From Methanoflorens sp963701995 (lineage in GTDB: Archaea > Halobacteriota > Bog-38 > Methanoflorentales > Methanoflorentaceae), in contig OY969693.1 in NCBI GenBank assembly GCA_963701995.1, positions 1,984,001 to 2,048,000 of the forward strand: a stretch of 64,000 nt of DNA, written 5' to 3'. Shown here one piece after another: positions 24,895 through 33,447 of the stretch. Made by a program: the position numbers and the translations under genes. Each line of letters begins with the position of its first letter. Positions within the stretch are counted from its first letter, which is position 1. Under the pieces are notes generated by a model. It saw only the letters and a program-made list of their open reading frames with translations, searched no databases and had not been told where the DNA came from.

Positions 24895-25803
24895 ATGAAT
24901 GTAAACGGCGTAAAGATTGACGATACCTACGCAGAGGCATTCCCTGTCTATGCCGCACGTGTTTTAATCACAGCCGCGACGACAGCGCTTGCCGAGACTG
25001 CCGCAACGGTTGCTACCGGATTTGCCACTTCAGTCATCGGCTGCAGCGCCGAAGCAGGAATTGATCGCTATGTGCTGCCGGGTGAGACTCCCGACGGCAG
25101 ACCAGGGATTATCATTATGGTTGTTCACCCGTCGAAGAAACAGATAAAGAGCAACCTTATCGAAAGGATAGGAGAATGCGTTCTCACCGCAGCAACAACT
25201 GCTGTTTTCAACGCGCTGGAATCTGAGGAAACCGTGCCCGTCAAACTCCACTTCTTCGGCGACGGCTACGAGTATCAGACCACGGTCGGCGGACGAGACG
25301 TGTGGGCAATCCCCATACTCGAAGGAGAGTTCATCTGTGAAGAGACCTATGGCGTGCAAAAAGGCGTTGCAGGGGGCAATTTCTTCATCTACGGCGAGAC
25401 GCAAGGTTCAGCCCTGCTGGCTGCCCAGGCAGCTGTTGGGGCAATTAAATCCGTTGATGGAACTATAACCCCGTTTCCGGGTGGAATTGTTGCGTCAGGA
25501 TCTAAGGTGGGTTGTCCAACGTATTCGACTTTTATGAAAGCCTCCACGCACCACCGACTTGCCCCGACCCTCAAAGACAGGGTACCAGATTCGTTTGTCC
25601 CAGACGGCGTAAAGTCGATTTACGAGATAGTAATATGCGGCCTAAGCGAAGAGGTCATCGCAGAAGCGATGAAGCGGGGGATGCTTGCCGCGGCGCACGC
25701 AAAAGGAATATTGGAGATCTCAGCAGGCAACTATGGGGGAGAGCTTGGACCGTTCAAGTTCAACCTTCACGAGATACTTACCGATTACGCTGATCCAAAA
25801 TAA
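24895..25803 (+). CDS. ftr: Formylmethanofuran:tetrahydromethanopterin formyltransferase
   Basis: 302 residues, full length. It transfers the formyl group between formylmethanofuran and tetrahydromethanopterin in the cytoplasm, the second step of CO2 reduction to methane (or its reverse). Diagnostic stretches include the start VNGVKIDDTYAEAFPVYAAR, ATGFATSVIGCSAEAGI, ETPDGRPG, GGNFFIYGETQGSALLAAQA, ITPFPGGIVASGSKVG and SAGNYGGELGPFKFNLHEI. It lies 147 bases upstream of mtd on the same strand, so the C1 genes are clustered. The enzyme is homotetrameric in studied species. Confidence 0.97.
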   Translation: MNVNGVKIDDTYAEAFPVYAARVLITAATTALAETAATVATGFATSVIGCSAEAGIDRYVLPGETPDGRPGIIIMVVHPSKKQIKSNLIERIGECVLTAATTAVFNALESEETVPVKLHFFGDGYEYQTTVGGRDVWAIPILEGEFICEETYGVQKGVAGGNFFIYGETQGSALLAAQAAVGAIKSVDGTITPFPGGIVASGSKVGCPTYSTFMKASTHHRLAPTLKDRVPDSFVPDGVKSIYEIVICGLSEEVIAEAMKRGMLAAAHAKGILEISAGNYGGELGPFKFNLHEILTDYADPK

Positions 25804-25950
25804 TCGCTGCGGGGTCCGTTTGTCGATAGCGGCCTGCAAAAGCCTCAGTCCGCGCAGTAACCAAAAGAGATAAATACAGTCTCCCTTAACTTACGAAAGA
25901 TAATGGTTCATGGGAACCACTGATTAGTTCTAAGGTGACAGGTGAAGAAA

Positions 25951-26772
25951 ATGGTGAAATTAGGAATCGCGAAAATAGGTAATATCGTCAGCGGTTTGAT
26001 GACTGATTTGCTGCTCGACGAGCGCGCGGACCGCGACGACTTCGAAGCGGTGACCGTAACGAGCGGCACGAAGATGAAAGAGGAAGATGCAGAGAAGGTT
26101 GTCGAAGCGCTGCTGAAATTTGAGCCAGACTTGTGCGTCGTGGTGTCTCCCAATGCGGCTCAGCCAGGCCCGACAAAGGCACGAACATTGCTGAAAAATG
26201 CCGGGAAGAAAGTTGTTGTCATCACAGACTCAGGCAAGCTTAAGGAAAAGCTTGAAGAAGAGGGAGGGTTCGGATACGTCCTTATAAACGCCGACGCAAT
26301 GATTGGTGCTCGGAGAGAGTGGCTTGACCCCATAGAAATGGCCATTTACAATGCCGACCTGATGAAGGTTCTGGCCGCGACCGGTACTTTTAGGGTGCTC
26401 CAAACTGCGCTCGACACGTGCCTTACTGCTATCAAAGAAGGCAAAGAATGCGAGCTACCCAAGATTGTGATGACGGCGGAAAAAGCGACGATCAATGAGT
26501 TCAGTAACCCGTACGCCCGAGCAAAGGCGATAGCGGCTTACGAAATGGCCGCCAAAGTTGCCGATGTGAACGTTAAAGCCTGCTTCATGACGAAAGAGTG
26601 GGAAAAGTACGTCCCGCTTACGGCTGCATCTCACGACATGATGCGCACTGCCGCTAAGCTCGTAGACGAAGCTCGTGAAATGGAAAAGGCTGGCGACACC
26701 GTAAAGAGAGCACCTCACTCGAGAGACGGTGCTATTCTTAGTAAGACCAAGCTGATATCAAAACCTGAGTAA
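25951..26772 (+). CDS. mtd: F420-dependent methylenetetrahydromethanopterin dehydrogenase
   Basis: 273 residues. Interconverts methenyl- and methylene-tetrahydromethanopterin using coenzyme F420. Diagnostic stretches are VKLGIAKIGNIVSGLMTDLL, VSPNAAQPGPTKAR, ADAMIGARREWLDPIEMAIY, NPYARAKAIAAYEMAAKVAD and the end HSRDGAILSKTKLI. The start ATG 25951 matches family alignment and lies behind AGGTG; GTG 25942 is an alternative. A perfect hairpin with a T run follows the gene. With ftr it brackets the cyclohydrolase step, whose gene (mch) is not in the window. Confidence 0.97.
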   Translation: MVKLGIAKIGNIVSGLMTDLLLDERADRDDFEAVTVTSGTKMKEEDAEKVVEALLKFEPDLCVVVSPNAAQPGPTKARTLLKNAGKKVVVITDSGKLKEKLEEEGGFGYVLINADAMIGARREWLDPIEMAIYNADLMKVLAATGTFRVLQTALDTCLTAIKEGKECELPKIVMTAEKATINEFSNPYARAKAIAAYEMAAKVADVNVKACFMTKEWEKYVPLTAASHDMMRTAAKLVDEAREMEKAGDTVKRAPHSRDGAILSKTKLISKPE

Positions 26773-26803
26773 TAGCCCTCTCTATTACTCATTTTTTTCT
26801 TTT
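26767..26803 (+). terminator. Hairpin plus T-run terminator after mtd
   Basis: GAGTAATAG (26767-26775) pairs perfectly with CTATTACTC (26782-26790) around a 6-base loop and is followed directly by a T-rich run. The stem includes the mtd stop codon. Confidence 0.75.
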
Positions 26804-26877
26804 TTAACCGCGTCGGATGGGCTACCTTCTCTTTTTTTGCGATCTAGTTTTGATCGAAGGCGTTGCCAGATAGTCCG

Positions 26878-27660
26878 CTAGTCGAGTATGAACGGGCTCA
26901 CGTAGAGTCCGTCGATCTGTATCAGACGTTTTAAAGAATCAGCTTTAAACGGGATTATCCAGGCGCGTTGCGCGCTGTCCCATTGAGACCCCGGCACTTG
27001 CTTCAGCGCGTCCTCAATCTCGCGCGTATCCCCTAGCACCTTGACCCACTTCTTGTTGCGTGTTCCCACGGCCCACGTATTTTGCGAAGACGTGCACAAG
27101 CAGTGCACGGTCGGGTGCAATACGACGCCTCCGTTCTTCAGACTCTCAATCGATGCTCGATTGATCGGAAATCGCCATACCCTTTCCTCTTTGTCCCAGG
27201 ACCCCCCTTTTGTACCGCTTGGCCTGTTACGTGCGCTTAGAGTGCTTCCGCGGACAATCAAGGTCGTGCAATCTTCATCAAGTTCGCACAGAAGCCTACT
27301 CTCTGGGTGGTGTTCCCGCAGCGGCTTGTGCACCGAGTTTCTTTTTAGATCCTGATGCTGCGGGCCGTTTTTTCGCTGTTCTTCGGTCTTCCCGATTCGA
27401 TCTTCTTGAGAGGTGTCAAGAGTTTTTAGAGCGATCCTCGCGTGCAGCTTGACGTCTTCGTGCGCGCTCTGCGTTGCCGCTTGAGTCAAGATGTCGCGCG
27501 CCGCCGAATCCGCGTTGCCAGAGGCGAGCGCAACCGCTTCGAGTGCATCGACGGCTTTAAATCGCTGGTGCTCATTTTCATCATCTAGTGCCTTGGAAAG
27601 CACGTCAACTCTCTTGTAACGGGTCAGCCGATCGAAGTCATATTCACCCATCTCTATCAC
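26878..27660 (-). CDS. HEAT-repeat protein with two HARP-like repeats
   Basis: 260 residues. Residues 1-95 are HEAT-like helices (VLSKALDDENEHQRFKAVDA, VKLHARIALKTLD). After a charged linker come two related units: GGSWDKEERVWRFPINRASI (about residues 150-178) and GSQWDSAQRAWIIPFKADSL (about 225-250). The shared pattern is W-D-x3-R-x-W-x-x-P, and it resembles the HARP/annealing-helicase domain that binds forked DNA in SMARCAL1. No helicase motor is present. DNA binding is an inference. An AT-rich TATA region lies upstream near 27700-27715. Confidence 0.7.
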   Translation of the reverse strand: MIEMGEYDFDRLTRYKRVDVLSKALDDENEHQRFKAVDALEAVALASGNADSAARDILTQAATQSAHEDVKLHARIALKTLDTSQEDRIGKTEEQRKNGPQHQDLKRNSVHKPLREHHPESRLLCELDEDCTTLIVRGSTLSARNRPSGTKGGSWDKEERVWRFPINRASIESLKNGGVVLHPTVHCLCTSSQNTWAVGTRNKKWVKVLGDTREIEDALKQVPGSQWDSAQRAWIIPFKADSLKRLIQIDGLYVSPFILD

Positions 27661-27839
27661 CAGCGATTCGTCTCTTATCTTAATATGTACGGGAGCAAAA
27701 TATAAATATTTACCTAAACTATGCGCGGGACACGCTCACAGGCCTTCCTAACAGCCTAGGACGCGATATTGAAAACCGTTGAAAACCGTCGCCCCCCAAC
27801 GCAGTCGTATTGTCGCACATTTTAAGCAAAAAAAGGCAC

Positions 27840-28265
27840 CTAAAGTGAGTCTTGGCTCGAATTGGTTGGATTGTCTGCGTCAGCATTCGCGGTCAGTTCT
27901 TCAGACGACTCTGGCGTTTTGTAGTTGGGAAACGTCCATTCGTCCTTTTCGATTGCGCGCATTTGTTCGCACTTTGCTTTTGCAGCCTTTAAAGCGCCGC
28001 GCCACGAGCCGTAGTCTTTAACCGCTTTATTGTACACGTCCCGGTGTTCTGCTTCGGCACTGATTGCCGTCATATCGGACCGATTTCGGTACAGCGCAAT
28101 AATGTCGTCAACGATGTCGTAGTTCAGGGCTGCTTCGAGAGCTCTTTCAAGGGTCCCATAAATGAGCTCAGCTACGAGTGTCAATTTTGGATTATCATAT
28201 AATCCGTCCACCCCCAGCTGCCGAATTTTCTCTCGGATGAATTTTTCGAGCTCAGCGTCCGACAT
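27840..28265 (-). CDS. Conserved-looking hypothetical protein, 141 residues
   Basis: Helical, acidic cytoplasmic protein beginning MSDAELEKFIREKIRQLGVD. Residues 25-60 form amphipathic helices (LVAELIYGTLERALEAALNY) and residues 85-100 contain GSWRGALKAAKAKCEQM. The last 25 residues are low-complexity Asn/Ser/Asp. I do not recognise the family. Confidence 0.65.
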   Translation of the reverse strand: MSDAELEKFIREKIRQLGVDGLYDNPKLTLVAELIYGTLERALEAALNYDIVDDIIALYRNRSDMTAISAEAEHRDVYNKAVKDYGSWRGALKAAKAKCEQMRAIEKDEWTFPNYKTPESSEELTANADADNPTNSSQDSL

Positions 28266-28378
28266 TCACACCCATTACGCCGTATGAGTATAGAAGCATT
28301 ACGGTGTCAAAAATCGTCTTAAGCGACGGCCAGCGCTTTTAACTCCCGCTTGCGACAGAAAGTTGATGTTGCCGGTAG

Positions 28379-28621
28379 TCACTCGCTTTCGCTCACGTAG
28401 TCTTTGGCGGCTTCCAAAGCTCTTATGAGCTGATCGAGTGCGGCAGGCGTGACCTGTATTGCGAAACCGTCTTTTGTCGGATAACTTTCAGTGCCGCGCC
28501 GGATCCATTTGCGAATGCTGAGTACCTTGGTCGCAGTGTCTTCCCTCTGGGATATGCTGATCCTCAGCGCGACGCTTTTTGAGCTCTCAATCTCAACACC
28601 CCACAGTTCTTTCCATTCCAT
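28379..28621 (-). CDS. PC4/p15-like single-strand nucleic-acid-binding protein
   Basis: 80 residues. A beta sheet (LWGVEIESSKSVALRISISQ, VLSIRKWIRRGTESYPTKDG) followed by a helix (FAIQVTPAALDQLIRALEAA) matches the transcriptional coactivator PC4 fold, including the IRKW and PTKDGF positions. Such proteins bind single-stranded DNA in transcription bubbles. ATG 28621 is chosen because GGAGGT precedes it; an upstream in-frame ATG at 28651 lacks one. It lies 39 bases before cbiO's stop on the same strand. Confidence 0.7.
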   Translation of the reverse strand: MEWKELWGVEIESSKSVALRISISQREDTATKVLSIRKWIRRGTESYPTKDGFAIQVTPAALDQLIRALEAAKDYVSESE

Positions 28622-28660
28622 GTGACCTCCGCTTGCCGTCGTGGCGATCAAATTCTTTTC

Positions 28661-29551
28661 TCACAATCTGGCGTCTTCGAGCTTGCGCGAGAGTATCTCG
28701 ATCAGATCGTGCTCTTTAACTGGTTTCGCGCCGACCAATAAATGATCTTGGTTAATGCTTTCATAAATCCGCACTGCTGCGGGCTGTTCCAGACCGGCCT
28801 TTTTCAAGATAGCTTTGTCGTAGAAGATGTCGCTTGGCTTTCCTTCCGAGATAACGTGGCCTTCAGCTAGCACATAAATACGATCGGCCAGCCTGGCGGC
28901 CAGATCCATATCGTGGGTCGTAATGACAACGCTCATGCCGTAGTTGGTTTTCAGGTCAGTCAGAACTGATTCAATCCGACGCGAATGGACTGGGTCTAAG
29001 TCGCTAGTAGGCTCATCTGCTACAATCACCTTAGGATCCATCGCCAGAACCCCAGCAATCGCGACAAGTCGTTTTTCTCCCTTGCTCAAAAAGTACGGTA
29101 TCCTTTTCATTAGGTGAGCGGCTTGAATACTTTCCAGTGCATCAAGTGCAGCCTTGCGTGCTTCATCCTTGGAGAGCCCTTTGTTGAGCGGCCCAAACAT
29201 CACATCATCGATTACAGTCGGTGCGAAGACTTGGCTATCCGCGTCTTGAAACACCACTCCAACCTCGCTAATGATGCCCGTTTTCTGAGTGACCTCGCGC
29301 TGCAGTACAACAAGCCGACCTACGCTAGGCTTCAAAAGCCCATTCAGATGTTCTATCAGTGTGCTTTTCCCCGCCCCGTTTGAGCCGCAGATTGCTACAA
29401 TTTCACCCTTGAACAATGAGAAACAAACATTGTGCAAAGAACTAGTGCCGTCAGGGTAAGTGTGTTCAATGCAATCGACGTGAATCAACTCGTCTTGTTC
29501 AACTTCGCGGTAATCGCACGCGCTAGCCTGTGTATTGCTGGACATCTTCAA
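28661..29551 (-). CDS. cbiO: Cobalt/nickel ECF transporter ATPase
   Basis: 296 residues. Walker A CGSNGAGKSTLIEHLNGLLK, Q-loop VGVVFQDADSQVFAPTV, signature LSKGEKRLVAIAGVLAM, Walker B VIVADEPTSDLDP and switch His in VITTHDMDLA are all intact. It powers metal import through CbiQ. Only one ATPase gene is present, so it probably works as a homodimer. It follows cbiQ by 6 bases in the cbiM-to-cbiO operon. Confidence 0.95.
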   Translation of the reverse strand: MKMSSNTQASACDYREVEQDELIHVDCIEHTYPDGTSSLHNVCFSLFKGEIVAICGSNGAGKSTLIEHLNGLLKPSVGRLVVLQREVTQKTGIISEVGVVFQDADSQVFAPTVIDDVMFGPLNKGLSKDEARKAALDALESIQAAHLMKRIPYFLSKGEKRLVAIAGVLAMDPKVIVADEPTSDLDPVHSRRIESVLTDLKTNYGMSVVITTHDMDLAARLADRIYVLAEGHVISEGKPSDIFYDKAILKKAGLEQPAAVRIYESINQDHLLVGAKPVKEHDLIEILSRKLEDARL

Positions 29552-29557
29552 CAGTCG

Positions 29558-30361
29558 CTAAATAAGCGAGAACCTCCCGTATGAATAAAGGATTACCGAA
29601 ATGAAAGCAGCTGAAAGTATGAGAGCATACCCGCCGTACGAGACTCTCGGCGGGCTATAAGAGGAGGCAAGTCTCCCATCGTACGCTCTCGATTCCATCG
29701 CCTTTGCCACGCGTTCGGCTCGGTCGAATGATCTGATGAACGCGAGGGCAAGCACAGAACCATAGAACGTGGCGCCTTCCTTGAAGCCAGAGAAGTTCAT
29801 ACCACCTCGACTTTTCATTGCCACGATCGTCGACTCCAATCCGTCTAGCATCAGAAAAAGGAACCGATACGTGAGCAAGCCAATTTGGTCCAATGGGCTT
29901 GGCATAACTTTGGAAATTATATGTGTGAGGTAGTTGTATTTTGTGGTCATGAGCAACGTCAAACCGTACGTCACTCCTATTAGTGACCTTAGAACAAGTG
30001 TTGCGAGGAACCCCAGCCCTTGGACCGTCAGCTGTAACGGACCATAACTGATCAAAGGTGCGCCTGGAACCGCGAACATAAGAAAGAATGCAATGCTTAC
30101 GACGAAGAAGAGAGGCGTCGTGTACCAGTATATGAGCAACATAACCGGCGACTCCGATGCCACCCAAAAAATGAATACAGCCAGGTACATGAAGAGGAGC
30201 AGAGTTCCGTTAGAGACGACCGTAAGATCAAAGATTATCAGTGGAAGCAGCGCGAACTTGATCCACGGGTTGATACGATGTACGGGACTGTCCCCGAATT
30301 CTGAATAGTGCGTGATCAAGCCTAAATCGGGTATGTGCTTGCTAAAGCCTAGTCTCGTCAT
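29558..30361 (-). CDS. cbiQ: Cobalt/nickel ECF transporter T component
   Basis: 267 residues with five to six membrane helices. The coupling helix motifs typical of EcfT/CbiQ are present (ESTIVAMKSRGGMNFSGF near residue 180 and AKAMESRAYDGRL near residue 230), each with an A-x-R-G-type core. It links the ATPase to the substrate-binding CbiM. The gap of 166 bases before the preceding small subunit contains a short perfect hairpin (AAGATG ... CATCTT) that may trim the transcript. Confidence 0.93.
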   Translation of the reverse strand: MTRLGFSKHIPDLGLITHYSEFGDSPVHRINPWIKFALLPLIIFDLTVVSNGTLLLFMYLAVFIFWVASESPVMLLIYWYTTPLFFVVSIAFFLMFAVPGAPLISYGPLQLTVQGLGFLATLVLRSLIGVTYGLTLLMTTKYNYLTHIISKVMPSPLDQIGLLTYRFLFLMLDGLESTIVAMKSRGGMNFSGFKEGATFYGSVLALAFIRSFDRAERVAKAMESRAYDGRLASSYSPPRVSYGGYALILSAAFISVILYSYGRFSLI

Positions 30362-30527
30362 TATTGTTTTTCAAAGCCTGCAAGATGACCTCGCCATCTT
30401 AGGCACGGTACTATCGTTCGCACAACCCATAAAATCACGCGGTAAATTGTCGAACAAACTCCCGCGGCCATATCGACCAGCCAACTTCGACGAGGCCGTA
30501 ATGGCGTGCAAGACTGCAAGCGTGCGA

Positions 30528-30797
30528 TCATCGGCGCCTCGACACGTAAACGGTGCTACCGATTGCGATAACAAACAAGGTCACAACAATCCCGAGATAT
30601 AGCAGGATGTGGCCCCCCTCGACGATGCTCTCGTTCAAGAAGAAGATGGGCTCCGGCGAGGCGTTGGCTCGCGAGGAGTTTGTTGGCGAAGATAAGGTCT
30701 CTTCAATGTCGACCACGTTGACGTGGGTGGCCGTCCAGAGCGCGATCACGGCGGCGCCTAGGAAGATCAGTGCAAGGATGAGGTACTGCCACTTCAT
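30528..30797 (-). CDS. Small two-helix subunit in the CbiN/NikN position
   Basis: 89 residues with one membrane helix at each end (LILALIFLGAAVIALWTA and ILLYLGIVVTLFVIAIGSTV) and an extracellular Ser/Asn-rich loop. This topology and the position between cbiM and cbiQ fit the auxiliary CbiN/NikN subunit of cobalt or nickel ECF importers. Sequence identity to CbiN is weak, so the name is by context. ATG 30797 follows the cbiM stop closely; a GTG at 30806 would overlap it. Confidence 0.7.
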   Translation of the reverse strand: MKWQYLILALIFLGAAVIALWTATHVNVVDIEETLSSPTNSSRANASPEPIFFLNESIVEGGHILLYLGIVVTLFVIAIGSTVYVSRRR

Positions 30798-30798
30798 G

Positions 30799-31491
30799 TC
30801 ACTCACCAGGCACCTGAGGTAGGAGCAGGTCGTCTCGTACCTCCCCGAGTAACGTCTTTGGTGCGATCAAGTCGTGCCGCACCCTACCTAAGTACTGCAC
30901 CACAAACCCCGTCAAGATCGCCTCAATCACGGCCACGAACATATTCAGAATGGGAACCTGCAACGTGTAAATGGCCAACGTAGCACCCGCAAGCGTGCTC
31001 CCCTGTATCCCCGAAATCACTATAATGCATACCGCGAGCACGTTACCGACCATCAATCCGCCGAACGCGGCGACTGCGCCGCGGGTGAAGAGCTCATATC
31101 GCCGGGTAGCAAAGTAAAAGAGATAAAACCCACTGATGACTTCGCTCGAGTTCACGAGGGTGTTTGCGCCGATCAGCCCCCACCCGCCGTGACCTATGGA
31201 GGCGCTGAGCAGGTTGACTACGAGCACAACCATCGGCCCGATGACGGGGCCGGCCAGAATACCGATGAGCGGAGTAAGGTTCATGTGCACTCCGCCGGCG
31301 AACGGCAGGTTTATCTGAAAAATCGCGAACGATGCTGCTGCCACCATCGCCGCAGCAGTGAGCCGCTGCGCCGTGATGGTCTGCCGGCGAGCGGTGATGA
31401 GGGTTATCGTAATGAAGGCGGCCGCTAGCAGCCACCAAACGAGTATCCATTGGATCGAAAAGACCCCGTCTGGCAAATGAATATGCGCCAT
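30799..31491 (-). CDS. cbiM: Cobalt/nickel ECF transporter substrate-binding component
   Basis: 230 residues with six to seven membrane helices. It starts MAHIHLPDGVFSIQWILVWW; the N-terminal His residues form the metal site in this family. Conserved loops INLPFAGGVHMNLTPLIGIL and GGWGLIGANTLVNS are present. It gives metal specificity to the complex; Co2+ is more likely given the corrinoid need of methanogens, but Ni2+ cannot be excluded. First gene of the operon, preceded by a repeat-flanked promoter at 31554-31604. Confidence 0.92.
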   Translation of the reverse strand: MAHIHLPDGVFSIQWILVWWLLAAAFITITLITARRQTITAQRLTAAAMVAAASFAIFQINLPFAGGVHMNLTPLIGILAGPVIGPMVVLVVNLLSASIGHGGWGLIGANTLVNSSEVISGFYLFYFATRRYELFTRGAVAAFGGLMVGNVLAVCIIVISGIQGSTLAGATLAIYTLQVPILNMFVAVIEAILTGFVVQYLGRVRHDLIAPKTLLGEVRDDLLLPQVPGE

Positions 31492-31553
31492 CGACAATTC
31501 CTGCGCGGAGCGTCGCTGCGCGGTGCACAGCGCGACCCCACTATGCGTGGTAT

Positions 31554-31604
31554 CCTACTCTCCTACTCTATACATATAAATAGGTTGCTGCTTGCTAGAG
31601 TAGG
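31554..31604 (-). promoter_or_regulatory. cbi promoter with repeated operator-like motif
   Basis: CCTACTCT occurs twice in direct repeat (31554-31561, 31562-31569). Its inverted copy TAGAGTAGG lies at 31596-31604. Between them is a TATA element (31571-31583, minus strand CTATTTATATGTA). A regulator binding the inverted pair would block TATA access, as expected for metal repression. Confidence 0.55.
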
Positions 31605-31651
31605 AATTCTCCTGCTCAAAATAGTGCCATGGCGCCGTCTTTGCGAGGAAC

Positions 31652-32089
31652 TCACTCCGCCGGTTGCACAAGCAATTCGACTTCCTGCCGTAGCGCTTTG
31701 AGAGCTGCGTCAAGCTGTGCTGCACACGCTTGGAGCATTTCATCGATTTCGCGTTGCTTTTTCCAATCTGCGATGCCCTGCCGCACTTCGCTGAGCCGTT
31801 CCTTGGGTACGTAGCGCCACTTTCCGTGCTGCCGCGAGGGCTCAAAATAGTAGTAGGGGCCGTGCAGTGCGCCGGTCCTGCAGCGGCAACTCCGCTTGCC
31901 ACATCGCATGTGCCGCTTTCGCAGTGAGCCGGGAAGCGGATTCAGCGCAGCGCGCTTGTCGGTTAGCGCGGCAATATTATCAATAAGTTCGCTACTCTGG
32001 TGCAGCAAACGCCTCACACTGGCGATCTCTCTACCGGGGCCAATTGTATCCCCCAACGCGTTAGCCAAGCCCCCACGATCTGTCATCAT
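31652..32089 (-). CDS. DUF6788-like protein
   Basis: 145 residues. The middle region GSLRKRHMRCGKRSCRCRTG followed by ALHGPYYYFEP and RYVPKERLSEVRQGIADW matches the short Cys-rich DUF6788 domain (G-S-L ... C-G-K-x-x-C-x-C), which is often found as a free-standing or transposase-associated protein. Helical tails flank it. Function unknown; possibly the passenger of a mobile element, though no inverted repeats or transposase are seen. Confidence 0.65.
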   Translation of the reverse strand: MMTDRGGLANALGDTIGPGREIASVRRLLHQSSELIDNIAALTDKRAALNPLPGSLRKRHMRCGKRSCRCRTGALHGPYYYFEPSRQHGKWRYVPKERLSEVRQGIADWKKQREIDEMLQACAAQLDAALKALRQEVELLVQPAE

Positions 32090-32300
32090 GACAGCATTGC
32101 ATTACCTATACTAAACATATTTCAATCGGTTGCCCACAAGTTCGCTAATTTCGGATCTCGCGTTCAAACCTATCCTCTCAAAAACTGCAAAACTGCGCTT
32201 AAACACTGCTGGATTGCATCTTGCTAGCGGATATCGAATAAGGTGAACAAAAGCGTTATAATGCTACAAGGGCTATTCCTCAGGGAGAGTCCTCAACGTT

Positions 32301-32828
32301 ATGCGCGCGTTTTACATAGGCCGTTTTCAGCCGTATCACTTCGGACATCAAGAAGTCCTCGAAGAAATAGCCCGCGAATGCGAGGAGATCATCATCGGTG
32401 TCGGTAGTGCTCAGCTGAGTCACACATTTTCGGATCCGTTTACGGCCGGCGAACGAATACTAATGATCACACGCTCGCTAAGAGATCTTGATGCGTTACT
32501 GTACGTGATACCAATCGAAGATATCCGTAGAAATGCGGTATGGGTATCGCACGTGATAACCATGACGCCTCTTTTTGACGTCGTGTACACTAACAATCCG
32601 TACGTTATCCGCCTCTTCAACGAGGCGCGATTTGAGGTCAAGTTGTCTCCGCTCTATCAACGTGAAGTCTGCTCGGGCTCAGAGATTCGAAAAAGGATGC
32701 TGCGTAACGAACCCTGGCAGCATCTCGTCCCCCAAGCTGCGGTCGAGGTCATTGAACAAATCGACGGCGTGAATAGACTAAAAGAAGTTTCTAGAGAGGA
32801 TAAAACGTCTGATCTTGGCACTCTGTAA
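32301..32828 (+). CDS. nadM: Nicotinamide-nucleotide adenylyltransferase
   Basis: 175 residues. Makes NAD from NMN and ATP. The nucleotidyltransferase motif GRFQPYHFGHQEVL is at residues 7-20, the IIIGVGSAQLSHTFSDPFTA loop at about 32-51, and the second motif SGSEIRKRMLRNEPWQHLVP near residue 127. Archaeal NadM family and normal length. A GGGAGAG ribosome site lies about 11 bases upstream. Confidence 0.95.
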   Translation: MRAFYIGRFQPYHFGHQEVLEEIARECEEIIIGVGSAQLSHTFSDPFTAGERILMITRSLRDLDALLYVIPIEDIRRNAVWVSHVITMTPLFDVVYTNNPYVIRLFNEARFEVKLSPLYQREVCSGSEIRKRMLRNEPWQHLVPQAAVEVIEQIDGVNRLKEVSREDKTSDLGTL

Positions 32829-33231
32829 TCGCGTCTTTCATGCTTTTCACGAAGTATCGCGCTAGCACACGCTCAGAGGTATTCCAGCAAATGAGCAAGT
32901 GCGACCACCATCAAAAGCGCGCCCGCGCAGAGTAGAATCGTTGATAGCCTAGATTTCAGACTGGTGGGTTCGCCAGACGAAATTCGTCTCTCGCCTTTAG
33001 GTGATTTTGTCGGAGGTTTATAGCATCACAAAGCGCAAAATATTCGCGTGCCGCAAGATACTAGAGAGAACGCAATTGGCTACGTTCTCATTTTCCGCCA
33101 ACGAACAAAGGAGTTGTGATGCTTTTGGCAAGGTTCCGACAAGGCAACAACACAGCAACAAGATGCTGAAAAGCGCGTTCTTCGCTCACGCAGGAACGCT
33201 GCTCACCCCTGATCCAAGCGCCTCGCTGGGG
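32829..33231. other. Intergenic stretch
   Basis: On the minus strand 32873-32995 there is a frame that reads as a short polar stretch plus a membrane helix (STILLCAGALLMVVALAHLL), but it has no start codon. Direct repeat-like GCGCTTGG/GCGAGG sequence and a short palindrome lie near 33211-33236. Confidence 0.35.
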
Positions 33232-33447
33232 TCAGCGTTGCGTTATGTTAACTAAGCGAACGACATAATTGTTGCCAATTTGCTCCCATTTGTAATTGTA
33301 TTCGTACTGCGGGAACTTGTTTTCGAGTTCCTTCAGCTCGATGAGTCGTTGGTCCAAGCAGCGCTGTGATTTGCAAACGAATACAAACCTCCATTTTGGA
33401 AGCGCTCGCGGATCGTCAATAAGTTTCGCCATGCGAAAAGGCGTCAT
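33232..33447 (-). CDS. Small basic hypothetical protein, 71 residues
   Basis: Starts MTPFRMAKLIDDPRALPKWR and continues with FVFVCKSQRCLDQRLIELKE to a NNYVVRLVNITQR end. Strand-helix-strand composition and charged surface look like a real mini-domain. GGTGAT lies close before the ATG. Family not recognised. Confidence 0.5.
   Translation of the reverse strand: MTPFRMAKLIDDPRALPKWRFVFVCKSQRCLDQRLIELKELENKFPQYEYNYKWEQIGNNYVVRLVNITQR

Noticed and set aside
30371..30574. ORF between cbiQ and the small subunit gene
   Set aside because: It overlaps the real small-subunit gene and shows no family or coding pattern.
32873..32995. Minus-strand frame ending in a membrane helix, reminiscent of a small tail-anchored (Sec61-beta-like) protein
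   Set aside because: No start codon in frame and no conserved Sec61-beta motif before the helix.
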